A DNA stretch of 64,000 nt. Source: Nevskiaceae bacterium (lineage in GTDB: Bacteria > Pseudomonadota > Gammaproteobacteria > Steroidobacterales > Steroidobacteraceae). The notes under the pieces are model-generated. The model worked only from the letters and a program-made list of their open reading frames with translations, was not told the origin of the DNA and ran no database searches. Below are positions 24,873 to 34,113 of this stretch, piece after piece; position 1 is the stretch's first letter, and the number at the start of each line of letters is the position of its first letter. The position numbers were made by a program, and so were the translations under genes. The stretch is taken from the NCBI GenBank assembly GCA_024234075.1, contig JACKOV010000006.1, positions 62,001 through 126,000 on the forward strand, written 5' to 3'.

Positions 24873-26045
24873 TCAAAGCGTCCGGGCGATCATCAACTTC
24901 ATGATCTCGCTGGATCCGCCGTAGATGCGGAAGGCGCGCGCGTCTTTGTACATCTCCGCAATCGGGTATTCGAGCATGTAACCGTAGCCGCCGAACAACT
25001 GCAGGCATTCGTCGATCACGCGCGATTGAGCCTCGGTGATCCAGTACTTGGCCATGGAGGCCGTGGCGCCATCGAGCGTGCCGCTCAGCAACTGCTCGGT
25101 GCAACGATGCAGGAAAGCTTCCGCTACCCGGATCGTCGTCTTGCACTCCGCCAGCTTGAACTGGGTATTCTGGAATTCGATCAGTGCCTTGCCAAAGGCT
25201 CGACGTTCTTTCACGTAGGCGACGGTATGGCGCAGTGCGGAACGCATCATGCCGAGCGCCTGCCAGGCGATCACCAGCCTCTCCTGCGGCAGTTTTTCCA
25301 TCAGCATCGCGAAACCACGCCCCTCGACTCCGCCCAGCAGATGACTGGCGGGGACCCTGACGTTGCTCAGAAAGATCTCGGTGGTATCCCGCCCCTCCTG
25401 ACCAAGCTTCTCGAGCAACCGGCCTCGGGCGAAACCGGGTGCGGACGAGTCCACGACGAACAGCGAAATGCCCCTTGCGCCCGCATCGGCATCGGTCTTG
25501 GCGGCGACGACGAACAGCGACGCGACCTGGCCGTTTGAAATGAAGATCTTCTGGCCATTCAGCACGTAGCCGTCGCCGTCCCGACGAGCCGTGGTGCGCA
25601 TGCTCTGCAGATCCGAGCCAGCCGCCGGCTCGGACATCCCGACGGCCAGGATGCACTCCCCGGCAACCACCCCCGGCAACCACCGCGCCTTCTGCTCGGC
25701 CGTTGCGTAGTCGATCAGATAGGGCGCCACTACGGCGTTGTGCAGCGGAACAGCGAAATTCAGCGCGTCGTGTGCCGCCAACTGCTCCATCAATATCGCT
25801 TCGAAACGGAAGTCCGCGCCCGCCCCACCGTACTCGACCGGGACCTGCAGTCCGAGTAACCCGGCTTCACCGGCAAGCCTCCAGAGACTCGGGTCGACCT
25901 GACCCGCATCGCGCCAGGCCCGGGTCGCGGCGGGGGTCGCATGGTCGTCGAGGAACCGTGCCGCTGCGTGCTCGAAGATCCCGAGGTCCGCGTCGCGCAG
26001 ATACGCGGGGCAATCCGCTGCTTCCGTCAGCAGCGAATCGCTCAC
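24873..26045 (-). CDS. Acyl-CoA dehydrogenase family protein (first copy)
   Basis: 390 residues. N-terminal helical domain, middle beta domain with LAVGMSEPAAGSDLQSMRTT and FISNGQVASLF, and C-terminal four-helix bundle with KERRAFGKALIEFQNTQFKL and QLFGGYGYMLEYPIA, ending RIYGGSSEIMK. FAD-dependent alpha,beta-dehydrogenation of an acyl-CoA is expected, with electrons passing to ETF. The end is of the type in which the catalytic Glu lies in an earlier helix, as in isovaleryl-CoA and long-chain enzymes. The GTG start at 26045 overlaps the stop of the AraC gene (GTGA); an ATG at 26180 would lie deep inside that gene. Confidence 0.88.
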   Translation of the reverse strand: MSDSLLTEAADCPAYLRDADLGIFEHAAARFLDDHATPAATRAWRDAGQVDPSLWRLAGEAGLLGLQVPVEYGGAGADFRFEAILMEQLAAHDALNFAVPLHNAVVAPYLIDYATAEQKARWLPGVVAGECILAVGMSEPAAGSDLQSMRTTARRDGDGYVLNGQKIFISNGQVASLFVVAAKTDADAGARGISLFVVDSSAPGFARGRLLEKLGQEGRDTTEIFLSNVRVPASHLLGGVEGRGFAMLMEKLPQERLVIAWQALGMMRSALRHTVAYVKERRAFGKALIEFQNTQFKLAECKTTIRVAEAFLHRCTEQLLSGTLDGATASMAKYWITEAQSRVIDECLQLFGGYGYMLEYPIAEMYKDARAFRIYGGSSEIMKLMIARTL

Positions 26046-27100
26046 ATCTCGCCCCAGGCCAGATCGGACATCGAGGTCGAAACCGGCTGCGCGAACGACT
26101 CCGGCTGGAGTTCCGACTCCGGGCTTGCGCTCGAAGCGGCACAGCGTCGGTTGGCGAGACGGTATTCGCTCGGCGTACAACCGTAGACAATCTTGAACAT
26201 CCGGCAGAAATGGGCTGCGCTCTTGAATCCGCTCGTGAACGCCACCTCGGCGATGGTCCGATCGCGCAGCCCCGCGGCGACGAGGTTGTCTCTGGCCTGA
26301 GACAGGCGGTGCTTCCAGAGGAAATCGGAGAAAGTATTGTCACGCTCGCGCATCAGATGCGCGAGGTAGCGCGGCGAGATTCCACAGCCCGCAGCGACCT
26401 TGTCCGCCGACAGGCCCGGATCGCTGTGGTGCATGAGGATGTACTGCTCGACCTCGGTGATGCGTTGCTCGACCACACTCGGCGCGCGCTGGGTCGTCGG
26501 GTGCTCGCCGATGCAGCCCTGCAAGGCGCAGAGCATCGCGCGCAACAGGGCCGTGCGCGTGATCTCGTTGATCGAGTCGCCATGATTCCACAGCAGATCG
26601 AGTGTGGATTCCACGATCTGTCCCGCAGCACCCAGCAGCGTGAATGCACCGCCGCATCGTGCGCCGTTCGGGATGCACTCGAGGAACAGATTTGCCGGCA
26701 CTACGGCCTGGATCGACTCGAACACCCCACCCGCATCGCAGCTGATCTGTCCGTTGAACGGCACGTTGCAATCGACGATCCCACAAGTTCCGGGTACGAC
26801 ATCGAACCGGTCCTGACAGCGCACGAAACGCAGCCCGCCGCGGCGGACGAACCACAGCACACGCAGTGCCGCAGCGTCGCGGCGAATGTGCTCCCAGGAA
26901 CGCCGGTACCCGATGGGCGCATCGCAGACCAGCCTGGTGAGCGATACCGGGTACCCGACGCTCTTGGTGAACCGGAAATTGGGCGGCTCCGCGCCGGTGG
27001 ACTCGAGATCTCCGGAGTAGAACTCGCGGCGTGTCATCTCGGACCAGCAGCGCAGCGCCTCGACCGATGATTTGCCCGTCGTATCAAACAGCATGTTCAT
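26042..27100 (-). CDS. AraC-family transcriptional regulator (XylS/FeaR-like)
   Basis: 352 residues. The N-terminal part (about 1-220) resembles the AraC-binding-like domain of XylS and FeaR-type activators of aromatic and lipid catabolism. The C-terminal double helix-turn-helix covers about 235-335 (LSADKVAAGCGISPRYLAHL, then IAEVAFTSGFKSAAHFCRMF with YGCTPSEYR). It is followed, with overlapping codons, by the first acyl-CoA dehydrogenase gene and preceded by an SDR gene 31 bases upstream, so it is embedded in the operon it probably regulates. The inducer is unknown. Confidence 0.88.
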   Translation of the reverse strand: MNMLFDTTGKSSVEALRCWSEMTRREFYSGDLESTGAEPPNFRFTKSVGYPVSLTRLVCDAPIGYRRSWEHIRRDAAALRVLWFVRRGGLRFVRCQDRFDVVPGTCGIVDCNVPFNGQISCDAGGVFESIQAVVPANLFLECIPNGARCGGAFTLLGAAGQIVESTLDLLWNHGDSINEITRTALLRAMLCALQGCIGEHPTTQRAPSVVEQRITEVEQYILMHHSDPGLSADKVAAGCGISPRYLAHLMRERDNTFSDFLWKHRLSQARDNLVAAGLRDRTIAEVAFTSGFKSAAHFCRMFKIVYGCTPSEYRLANRRCAASSASPESELQPESFAQPVSTSMSDLAWGEM

Positions 27101-27131
27101 GTGCCGCCCCCGGAGAGATTGCGGTGTCCGC

Positions 27132-27890
27132 TCACTGAATCGTGTATCCGCCGTCCACCACCAGCGAGTGACCCGTCACGAAACCCGAGCGTGGAGAACA
27201 CAGCCAGAGCGCGGCTTCCGCGATCTCCTCCGGCTCTGCCACCCCCCGCAACGGGGCGTAGTTCTCCAGGGCGTGGCGAATGTCGTCGCTCATCGCCATC
27301 GCGGCGTCCACCATCGCGCTGCGCGTGACACCCGGACAGAGCGCATTCACTCGGATGTTCTGCCGGGCATACTGCAGCGCAGCAGCCTTGGTCAGACCGA
27401 TGACGCCGTGCTTGCTGGCGGTGTAGCCGAGCAGGATCGGCTCGCGCTGGCTGATCACGCCCATGACCGACGACATGTTGACGATCGCGCCGCCGCCCCG
27501 GGCCAGCATCCGCGGAATCTGGTATTTCATGCACAGCATCTGGCTGACGAGATTCACCTCGAGCAGGCGGCGGAAGATCGCCTCGTCCCAGAGCGCGTCG
27601 CCCGGATCCGTGATGCCGGCGTTGTTGAACGCCAGATCTAGGCCGCCGAAACGCTCGACCGCCGTGTTTACCATGCGCTCGACGTCCATCGCGACCGACA
27701 CATCGGCCGTCCAGGGCATCGATACGCCGCCGGTCAACCCGATCAGGTCGACGGTTTCGGCAGCGGCTTCCGGCTTGATGTCGACCACCAGCACACTGGC
27801 ACCGGCTCTCGCAAAAGCCAGCGACGAGGCACGACCGATCGCACCGCCACCACCCGTAACAATGGCAACCTTGCCTTCCAGATCACGCAT
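27132..27890 (-). CDS. SDR-family NAD(P)-dependent oxidoreductase (first copy)
   Basis: 252 residues, classical SDR. Cofactor motif TGGGGAIG near residue 12, NNAG near 88, catalytic Ser in NMSSVMG and YTASK as the Tyr-x3-Lys pair; LCPGVTRSAM forms the substrate loop and DGGYTIQ the end. An Asp at the end of beta-2 (VVDIKPE) points to NAD rather than NADP. Such enzymes oxidise hydroxyl groups of steroids, terpenoids or dihydrodiols. It lies between the AraC gene and the NTF2-like/P450/Rieske genes, so it may oxidise the alcohol those oxygenases produce. Confidence 0.88.
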   Translation of the reverse strand: MRDLEGKVAIVTGGGGAIGRASSLAFARAGASVLVVDIKPEAAAETVDLIGLTGGVSMPWTADVSVAMDVERMVNTAVERFGGLDLAFNNAGITDPGDALWDEAIFRRLLEVNLVSQMLCMKYQIPRMLARGGGAIVNMSSVMGVISQREPILLGYTASKHGVIGLTKAAALQYARQNIRVNALCPGVTRSAMVDAAMAMSDDIRHALENYAPLRGVAEPEEIAEAALWLCSPRSGFVTGHSLVVDGGYTIQ

Positions 27891-27923
27891 GCCCCCTCCC
27901 CCGAACGATCCGCGCCAGTGTTG

Positions 27924-28451
27924 CTACCGGAAAAGTCCGTAGCTCGGATCACCGGTATCGCCCGTACCCCGTACATCCAGTGCCCCGTACAGCGGACCAT
28001 CCCATTGCGCGGTGGACGGCAGGTTCTGGTTCCAGTCCATCACGAACTGACGATGGGCGATGCGCCACTGACCATCGCGCCGTTCCATGCGATCGAGGTA
28101 GCGGCCACCCACGACGATGTCGACGCGACCCTCGGGACCCGGCGCATCGTGATAGGCCTGGACGTAGGTCTCGACACACGCGATGTCGCCCCGCAAGTCG
28201 ATGAGAATGTTCGAGATGCTGTGGGTCGTGCTGCGCATCGAGCTCAACATCGGCAGGATGAAGTCGACGAACTGCATCGCGTTGCCGTTGAAGATGCCGT
28301 GATTGTCGGTGGCATCCGGCCAATAGACGCTGCGCAGCAGCTCGGCGTCACGACGGTCGATGGCGCGGCAGTAGATCGTCAGCAGACGACGGATTGCGAG
28401 CTCGTCAGCCAGCGCGCGCAGATCGGCATCTGCCGACACTGCGCCACTCAC
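27924..28451 (-). CDS. NTF2-like (SnoaL-type) protein
   Basis: 175 residues with the alpha+beta cone pattern of the SnoaL_4/NTF2-like superfamily: IRRLLTIYCRAIDRRDAELL, then VYWPDATDNHGIF, then a C-terminal sheet with RDGQWRIAHRQFVMDWN. The GTG start at 28451 overlaps the P450 stop (GTGA), so it is translationally coupled to the oxygenases. Members include small isomerases, dehydratases and hydrolases, and the fold is shared by the beta subunits of ring-hydroxylating dioxygenases. The function here is unknown; an accessory or isomerase role is possible. Confidence 0.75.
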   Translation of the reverse strand: MSGAVSADADLRALADELAIRRLLTIYCRAIDRRDAELLRSVYWPDATDNHGIFNGNAMQFVDFILPMLSSMRSTTHSISNILIDLRGDIACVETYVQAYHDAPGPEGRVDIVVGGRYLDRMERRDGQWRIAHRQFVMDWNQNLPSTAQWDGPLYGALDVRGTGDTGDPSYGLFR

Positions 28452-29695
28452 GAGGCCGCCCCTGGCAGGCTCTCGTAGCGGACATGCAGCGCCATCGGGC
28501 CGTAGGAGAAAAAGTGCGGGACACGCTTGACGCTCTCCGGACCGTCGGCGAGACGGAAGTTCTTCATGTTGGCGAGCAGCTTCGTGAACAGGATGCGCGC
28601 CTCGGCGCGGGCGAGCAGGTTCCCGACGCAGGCGTGCGGACCGTAGCCGAAGGTGAGATGCCGCCGCGTATTCGTGCGATCCAGCTTGAGCTGGTCGGGT
28701 TCCGGAAACATGGCCGGATCTCGATTGGCGGCGCCCCACTTGAGCACCACGACCGAGCCGCGCGGAATGCGCGTGCCGCCGACCTCCAGGTCGCTCCGGG
28801 CTTCCCGGAAAAGCCCCTGCACCGGTGAATCGATCCGCAATACCTCCTCGAAGAACGGCGGGATCAGCGCCGGATCGGCACGCAGGCGCTCCTGCAGCGC
28901 GGGGTCCTCGCAGAGGCGCAGCATGGCGCTGCACATCGCACTGGCCGACGTATCCTTGCCGCCGGTCAGTCCTTGCTCGACCATCGCCGCAAACTCGCGC
29001 ATTGTCAGGCGGCGCCCGTCGACCTCCATGTTCGCGAAATCACTGAGCAGACACTCCCGCGGCTCGCGCCGGTACTCCTCCGCCTTGCGCGCAGCATACT
29101 GATGAAGCTCGCAGATCTTGTGGACCAGCGCCTTCTCCTTCTCCGGCGGAATCGACTGGTCCTGATGGGCCATTACCGCATCGCTCCATTCATCGAGCTG
29201 CTTCCAGTCGGAGCGGGGCATGCCGAGCTGGTCGGCGATCACGGACAGCGTGAGCCGCGTCGCCACGTCCGAACGGAACTCCATCACGTCGCGACCGCCA
29301 TGCTCGGCGATGATATCGTCGACGATCCCTTCGAGATACTCCTCCATACGCTTGACGCGCGCCGGCGAGAAGGAGCGGTCGACGAACGAGCGGTAGAAGG
29401 CGTGGTCCGGCGGATCGGACACGACAAGTACGGGTGTCGGCAGGAAACCCTCGGACTGCCAGATCGCATCGATTTCATCCTGATGGGCGGACTTGGTCTT
29501 GCACATCAGCACACCGGTGAAGCTCGAGAGGTTAGCCGCGTCGGCCGACAGCTTGCGGACGGTCTCGTAGTCGGTGACGTAGTACCAGCCGGTGGCTGGG
29601 TCCTGATACACCTTGGCCGGCCCCCGCACCTCGTCATACGCCTTGAACGGACAGAGCTGGACTTCCGGGTCCATGAAGCTGATGGATGCGGACAT
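28448..29695 (-). CDS. Cytochrome P450
   Basis: 415 residues, soluble bacterial type. I-helix GGKDTS (about 245-250), K-helix EEVLR (E284-R287) and the heme loop FGYGPHACVG with the proximal Cys356. The I-helix has the acid-alcohol pair needed for O2 activation. The ATG at 29695 shares its A with the TAA of the Rieske gene (TAATG), and the P450 stop overlaps the NTF2-like gene, so the three are made together. No ferredoxin or ferredoxin reductase gene is present in the block. A terminal methyl or ring hydroxylation of a hydrophobic substrate is a reasonable guess. Confidence 0.93.
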   Translation of the reverse strand: MSASISFMDPEVQLCPFKAYDEVRGPAKVYQDPATGWYYVTDYETVRKLSADAANLSSFTGVLMCKTKSAHQDEIDAIWQSEGFLPTPVLVVSDPPDHAFYRSFVDRSFSPARVKRMEEYLEGIVDDIIAEHGGRDVMEFRSDVATRLTLSVIADQLGMPRSDWKQLDEWSDAVMAHQDQSIPPEKEKALVHKICELHQYAARKAEEYRREPRECLLSDFANMEVDGRRLTMREFAAMVEQGLTGGKDTSASAMCSAMLRLCEDPALQERLRADPALIPPFFEEVLRIDSPVQGLFREARSDLEVGGTRIPRGSVVVLKWGAANRDPAMFPEPDQLKLDRTNTRRHLTFGYGPHACVGNLLARAEARILFTKLLANMKNFRLADGPESVKRVPHFFSYGPMALHVRYESLPGAAS

Positions 29696-31086
29696 TAGTC
29701 GAACCTCCCATTGGGGTCCACGAGAAAGCGTCGCAGCGTTCTGTGGAAATGCGTGATGGCGCGCTCCTGCACGGGGCTGGTGCGCGCACCAGCGAAACCG
29801 CAGGAACGCAGCCCCTTCTGGACCGCACCGATGTTGGCGAAGTCCTGGCGGAAGATGAGCGGCCAGTCGCCCTCCTCCCAGCGCGGATAGAACTCGCGCT
29901 TGAGCGGCGGCGCTTTCCCAGGGCCATAGCGCTGCAGTGACCATACATCGAAGATCGCCGTCTCCGGATCGTGCCCGTTCGGTCGTGCCCGATACCACAG
30001 CACGCCGTCCACGAACCCGTGCAGAAAGACCGCGTTCGGAAACAGGTGCCAATCGAGCTTCGACCGATCGATGTACTCCGGCGTGAGACCCTGAGGCCAA
30101 CCCGAACCGTCGGCCTCTGCGGCCTCGATCTGGAACTGCACCCACTTGGTCATCACTTCGACCGGGCTCGCATCGGCAGCCACCTCGGTGCGCAGACGTT
30201 GCGTCGCCTCGTAGTTGCGCTCCGTGACCATCGCCTGGAGGTCACGGTTGAAGGTTTCGACGAAGTTCAGGACGTAGTTGCGGAAATCCGGCTCCTCGCG
30301 CGGCGGCAGACGCGGTGAGCGCGACAGCGGCAGCGCCCCGGTCGCCGGATACCAGATCGCCGCATGCCTGCCGAACCCGTCGCTGTTCGAGTAGTCATTG
30401 GTGAACGGCAGCAGTTGACGGTGTGTCTGCTGCACATGATAGAACTCGTTGAAGAACTCGAGGACCGTCTTCCAGTTCGCCGGCACGATCGTCGACTTGT
30501 ACCAGCGAAAGCGCAGCTTCTCGAACTCGAACTTCGAGGTGTAGTCGTCGATCGGCGCAACGAACTGCTCCAGAGGTTCGCAGTCGGGGTTCATGTTGAT
30601 GAAGACGAACCCGCCCCAGAAGCCGATACGAACTTCGCGCAGGCGGATGTCCTCGTCCTTGAGCCGCCCCGCCCAGTCCTCGCGATCGACCACGAAAGTG
30701 GGCGAGCCATCGAGACCGAACTGCCAACCGTGGAACGCACACTGGAACCTGCGGACGCTACCGCAACCCTCGGCCAGTCGCCGCCCCCGATGCGTGCAGA
30801 CGTTGTGATAGGCCTTCACCTCGGTGGCACTGGTGCGCACGATCAGGATCGAGTCGTCAACGATATCGTAGGTGACATAGCTGCCGACTGCAGGCAGTTC
30901 TTCCAGCCGGCAGGCGATCTGCCAGACGCGAGGCCAGAGCCGACGCTCCTCGATCCCGGCGAACTCCGGACTGAAATACACTTCCTTCGGCACGAAATCG
31001 TCGCGCACGGCCTCGGCCGGATATCGGGCGGCGATGCGCTCCGATTCCGTCTGCTCCGCGGTACTGGACTGGTTCGTCACGGTCAT
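29695..31086 (-). CDS. Rieske non-heme iron oxygenase, alpha subunit
   Basis: 463 residues. The Rieske cluster ligands are C97-x-H99 and C116-x2-H119 (CTHRGRR..., QCAFHGW). The mononuclear iron site is in NWKTVLEFFNEFYHVQQTH, with H217 and H222, and Glu214 in place of the bridging Asp usual in naphthalene dioxygenase. The C-terminal half is the SRPBCC domain. No classical beta-subunit gene is adjacent, so it may be an alpha-only (alpha3) enzyme unless the coupled NTF2-like protein takes that part. An oxygenase reductase and ferredoxin are not in the window. The ATG at 31086 was chosen; the open frame upstream is antisense shadow. Confidence 0.92.
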   Translation of the reverse strand: MTVTNQSSTAEQTESERIAARYPAEAVRDDFVPKEVYFSPEFAGIEERRLWPRVWQIACRLEELPAVGSYVTYDIVDDSILIVRTSATEVKAYHNVCTHRGRRLAEGCGSVRRFQCAFHGWQFGLDGSPTFVVDREDWAGRLKDEDIRLREVRIGFWGGFVFINMNPDCEPLEQFVAPIDDYTSKFEFEKLRFRWYKSTIVPANWKTVLEFFNEFYHVQQTHRQLLPFTNDYSNSDGFGRHAAIWYPATGALPLSRSPRLPPREEPDFRNYVLNFVETFNRDLQAMVTERNYEATQRLRTEVAADASPVEVMTKWVQFQIEAAEADGSGWPQGLTPEYIDRSKLDWHLFPNAVFLHGFVDGVLWYRARPNGHDPETAIFDVWSLQRYGPGKAPPLKREFYPRWEEGDWPLIFRQDFANIGAVQKGLRSCGFAGARTSPVQERAITHFHRTLRRFLVDPNGRFD

Positions 31087-31120
31087 GGAAATGGATCCTC
31101 GAATCGCTGGAGGGCGACGA

Positions 31121-32773
31121 TCACCTCGACGCGGAAAGAGTCTTCGCACGCTCGCGCAACAGATCCTTGCGGACCTTGCCCGAGGGCGTCTTCGGTAGTT
31201 CGGTAACGAGCTCGACATGCTCGGGCGTTTTCTGGCGGGCCAGGCCCGCCTCCCTGATCCAGCCCGAGACATCGTCGAGATCGAGCGTGGCATCCGGACG
31301 CGGTACGACGAACGCGCAGATCGCCTCACCCGTACGCGCACTCGGCATCGATACGACCGCGACCTCGGCAACGCGATCCGAGCGATACAGGACATCCTCG
31401 ATCTCGCGTGCGCTGATGTTCTCGCCCGCCCGGATGATCAGATCCTTCTTCCGGCCGGTGCAGACGACATGATCACCCTGCACCAGCCGGCCGAGATCGC
31501 CCATCCGGAAGAAACCGTCCGCATCGTATGCGTCGACGTTGTCCTCGGCCCGCGCATAGCCGAGAGCCATGCTCGGCTCCCGGACCAGGATCTCCCCCTC
31601 CTCGCCGGGCCCTACCGGCTTGCCGGTTACCAGATCCACGATACGGACTTCGGCGCGCAGCAACCGGCCATCGGTCTCGGCCGCCAGCGCCAGATCCTCG
31701 CGTCGCCGCGGCGGACCGCACATGGTCGGCGACTCCGTCGCGCCGAATGTCCGATACGGAATGCAGTTCGGCATCCGCTCCGCAGCTTCGTAAATCAGCG
31801 CTGGCGGAACCGAGGCACCACCACACATGAACGACTTCATGGACGCCAGGGTCGCTTGCCGACGTCGCGCAACCGTCATCAGATCCTGCAGGAAGGGCGT
31901 GGCGCCGACGGAAAAAGCGCAGCCGTGCTCCGTGATCAGGTCGAAGGCGCGCTCCGGTTCCCAGACGTCGAGCAGCACGGCCGGGAGATTTCCGGCCCAG
32001 GGCATGTTCAGACCCCAGAGATAGCCGCTGATGTGAGTGACAGGGCTCGGACAGAAGGTCCGGTCGCCATCCACCAGACCCATCGCGGGCTTCATCTTCA
32101 CGCCATCGGCATGGATCGTATTGTGCGAATGCAGCACGCCCTTGGGCCGGCCCGTCGTTCCCGAGGTGTACATCAGCAGCTTGACCGCGTCGGCGCTGAT
32201 CTGCGGCGGATCGATCAACGGCTCGCAGGCCGCGAGCAGCTCTTCGAATGCCAGCCCCGACAGCGAGCGTCCCCGCAGCGTCACGAGTTCCGGCGGCCGT
32301 CGCAGCGAGGCCCGGATTCGCCCGAACATCGCAGCATAGTCGAAGCGCCGGAATTCGGTCGGAACGAAGAACACGCGCGTCGCCGATTCGTTCAGCATGT
32401 AGGTGACTTCGGCGTCGCGATTGATCGGCACGATCGGGTTCACCACCACGCCGCTCAACGCAGCAGCGATGTCGATCACGCTCGCTTCCCACCAGTTCGG
32501 GAGCTGGAACGAGATCACGTCACCGGGCCGCAGGCCACGGCCGATGAGCCAGGAGGCAAGGCGCGTCGCCGCGTCGTAGATTTCGGCGCGGGTCCTGGAC
32601 ACTCCGCCATCGATGAGCACGGTTTCGCCGCCACGGGTCGCGAGGCTCGCCCTGGCGAAATCGGCAACCGTACGATCGGGCCAATCGCCGCCGGCACGAG
32701 CAGCGGCGGCCACCGCCTCGTTCCAGCGCAGCGCCCAGCCGCCGGAATCATGTCGCACTTGTACGGAACTCAC
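31121..32773 (-). CDS. AMP-forming acyl-CoA ligase (cyclohexanecarboxylate-CoA ligase-like)
   Basis: 550 residues, ANL superfamily. The P-loop is MYTSGTTGRPKGVLHSH, followed by TFGATESPTM, GEILVREPSMALGY and FFRMGDLGRL; the catalytic lysine lies in PKTPSGKVRKD near the end. The segment ISFQLPNWWEA is typical of the AliA/short-chain cyclic acid CoA ligase group. It activates a carboxylate to its acyl-CoA, the entry to beta-oxidation. It stands 34 bases upstream of the Rieske gene on the same strand and is probably the first gene of the oxygenase operon. Confidence 0.88.
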   Translation of the reverse strand: MSSVQVRHDSGGWALRWNEAVAAAARAGGDWPDRTVADFARASLATRGGETVLIDGGVSRTRAEIYDAATRLASWLIGRGLRPGDVISFQLPNWWEASVIDIAAALSGVVVNPIVPINRDAEVTYMLNESATRVFFVPTEFRRFDYAAMFGRIRASLRRPPELVTLRGRSLSGLAFEELLAACEPLIDPPQISADAVKLLMYTSGTTGRPKGVLHSHNTIHADGVKMKPAMGLVDGDRTFCPSPVTHISGYLWGLNMPWAGNLPAVLLDVWEPERAFDLITEHGCAFSVGATPFLQDLMTVARRRQATLASMKSFMCGGASVPPALIYEAAERMPNCIPYRTFGATESPTMCGPPRRREDLALAAETDGRLLRAEVRIVDLVTGKPVGPGEEGEILVREPSMALGYARAEDNVDAYDADGFFRMGDLGRLVQGDHVVCTGRKKDLIIRAGENISAREIEDVLYRSDRVAEVAVVSMPSARTGEAICAFVVPRPDATLDLDDVSGWIREAGLARQKTPEHVELVTELPKTPSGKVRKDLLRERAKTLSASR

Positions 32774-32868
32774 CGGATGCCCCTCGCTGCGACACAGTTC
32801 GTATGTCGCAGCCCCCTCGAACCATCTGTGATCGAAATCCGTCGCCGTGCGCAGAAGCTATGCCAGTC

Positions 32869-33960
32869 CTATCGGCGGGTCTTGATATTCTGTGACAATC
32901 GCTTGACTTTACGCGACATCGCATCACGTTCCCGCACTTCCCGCGGCGCACAGCCGAACCAGCGCCGACTGCTGCGCGTCAGCACCGAGGACTCGCTGTA
33001 TCCGAGCAACACCGCGATCCGCGACAACGGCACCGTCGTGTCTCGCAGGTAAAGTTCGGCGATGTCCCTTCGGACGCCGTCCCGCAGCTCGTCGAAGCTC
33101 GTGCCCTCCCGCTTGAGCCGACGCTGCAGGGTGCGCACCTGCATGCCGAGACCTTGCGCAAGCTGCAGCTGGTTACAAGCCCCGCGGCCCATGAGGTCCC
33201 GGAGCAGCAGTCGCACACGCGGCGCGAGCACAGCCTCGCCCGTGGGATACTGCGAGTCGATGTAGGCCGAAGCCATTTCGTACAGGCGCGGGTCCCGTTC
33301 GTGGATCGGCTGCGCGAAGTCGTTGGCGCCGAAGAACACGGCGTTCATCGTCTGGCCGAACTTCACCGGTCCATCGAAGTAGCGCTGGTAAGCGCTCCGG
33401 GGCATCCGTCGATCGTGGGCGAACCACACTTCGCGCGCACCGAAGCGGCCCCCGGAGAGCGTAAGCACTGCGTGATGGGTCAGACACAGCGCGTTCTCGA
33501 CCGCCTGGCCGTGCTCGGGCAAGCGCGCGAGCAGGATATCGAAGCGCATCCGCCAGCGCTCGCTCCCTTCATCCAGCTGGAGCTGGATCTGCACCACCGG
33601 GCTGTAGACCTGCAGATGGCCGGCACAGTACCGATAGGCGTCGCCGACGGTCGATGCATTGCGCATCGCCACCTCCAGCGGACCGAGTACCGATACACCG
33701 CCCTGCCGAGCGGCGAGGCGCAGGCCGAAATCCGGGCAGCGCAGCTGTACTGCCGTGTCTTCCAGCAGCCGGATCATCGCGCGGTACGAAATCAGCGCGT
33801 CCTTGACGCCCAGTCGATCCGGATCGATGTGGTTGCGTTCGAGCAGCGCCGTCGGATCACCGCCAAGATCGCTCACCACCTCGCGATAGAGCCGCAACGC
33901 ATCCACGCGCACGACACTGTCGAACGGCATGGCATCGACTGATCTGGATCGGGTTCGCAT
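32869..33960 (-). CDS. AraC-family transcriptional regulator (OruR/ArgR-like, PF12625 type)
   Basis: 363 residues. The N-terminal ligand-sensing domain (about 25-210) is of the arabinose-binding type found in OruR/MmsR/QbsA-like regulators (DFGLRLAARQGGVSVLGPLE is the usual signature). The C-terminal double helix-turn-helix (about 255-350) includes LAQGLGMQVRTLQRRLKREG and IAVLLGYSESSVLTRSSRRW, followed by GCAPREVR. It is a different subfamily from the AraC regulator at 26-27 kb, so the block carries two independent switches. It lies between the ligase gene and the downstream beta-oxidation genes. Confidence 0.9.
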   Translation of the reverse strand: MRTRSRSVDAMPFDSVVRVDALRLYREVVSDLGGDPTALLERNHIDPDRLGVKDALISYRAMIRLLEDTAVQLRCPDFGLRLAARQGGVSVLGPLEVAMRNASTVGDAYRYCAGHLQVYSPVVQIQLQLDEGSERWRMRFDILLARLPEHGQAVENALCLTHHAVLTLSGGRFGAREVWFAHDRRMPRSAYQRYFDGPVKFGQTMNAVFFGANDFAQPIHERDPRLYEMASAYIDSQYPTGEAVLAPRVRLLLRDLMGRGACNQLQLAQGLGMQVRTLQRRLKREGTSFDELRDGVRRDIAELYLRDTTVPLSRIAVLLGYSESSVLTRSSRRWFGCAPREVRERDAMSRKVKRLSQNIKTRR

Positions 33961-34113
33961 GGACGATCGAATCGCTGCATCGATGCCTGTCGCGCAGGCT
34001 CCGGACCTGGAGCGACAGAGCCTAGCGCCGGATGGCTCCGGTCGCCAATGGCGGCGTATCCGACCGCTCGGACATCGGGGGCCCGTCCGGCCAACTGCTG
34101 CAGTCGCCGGCCT

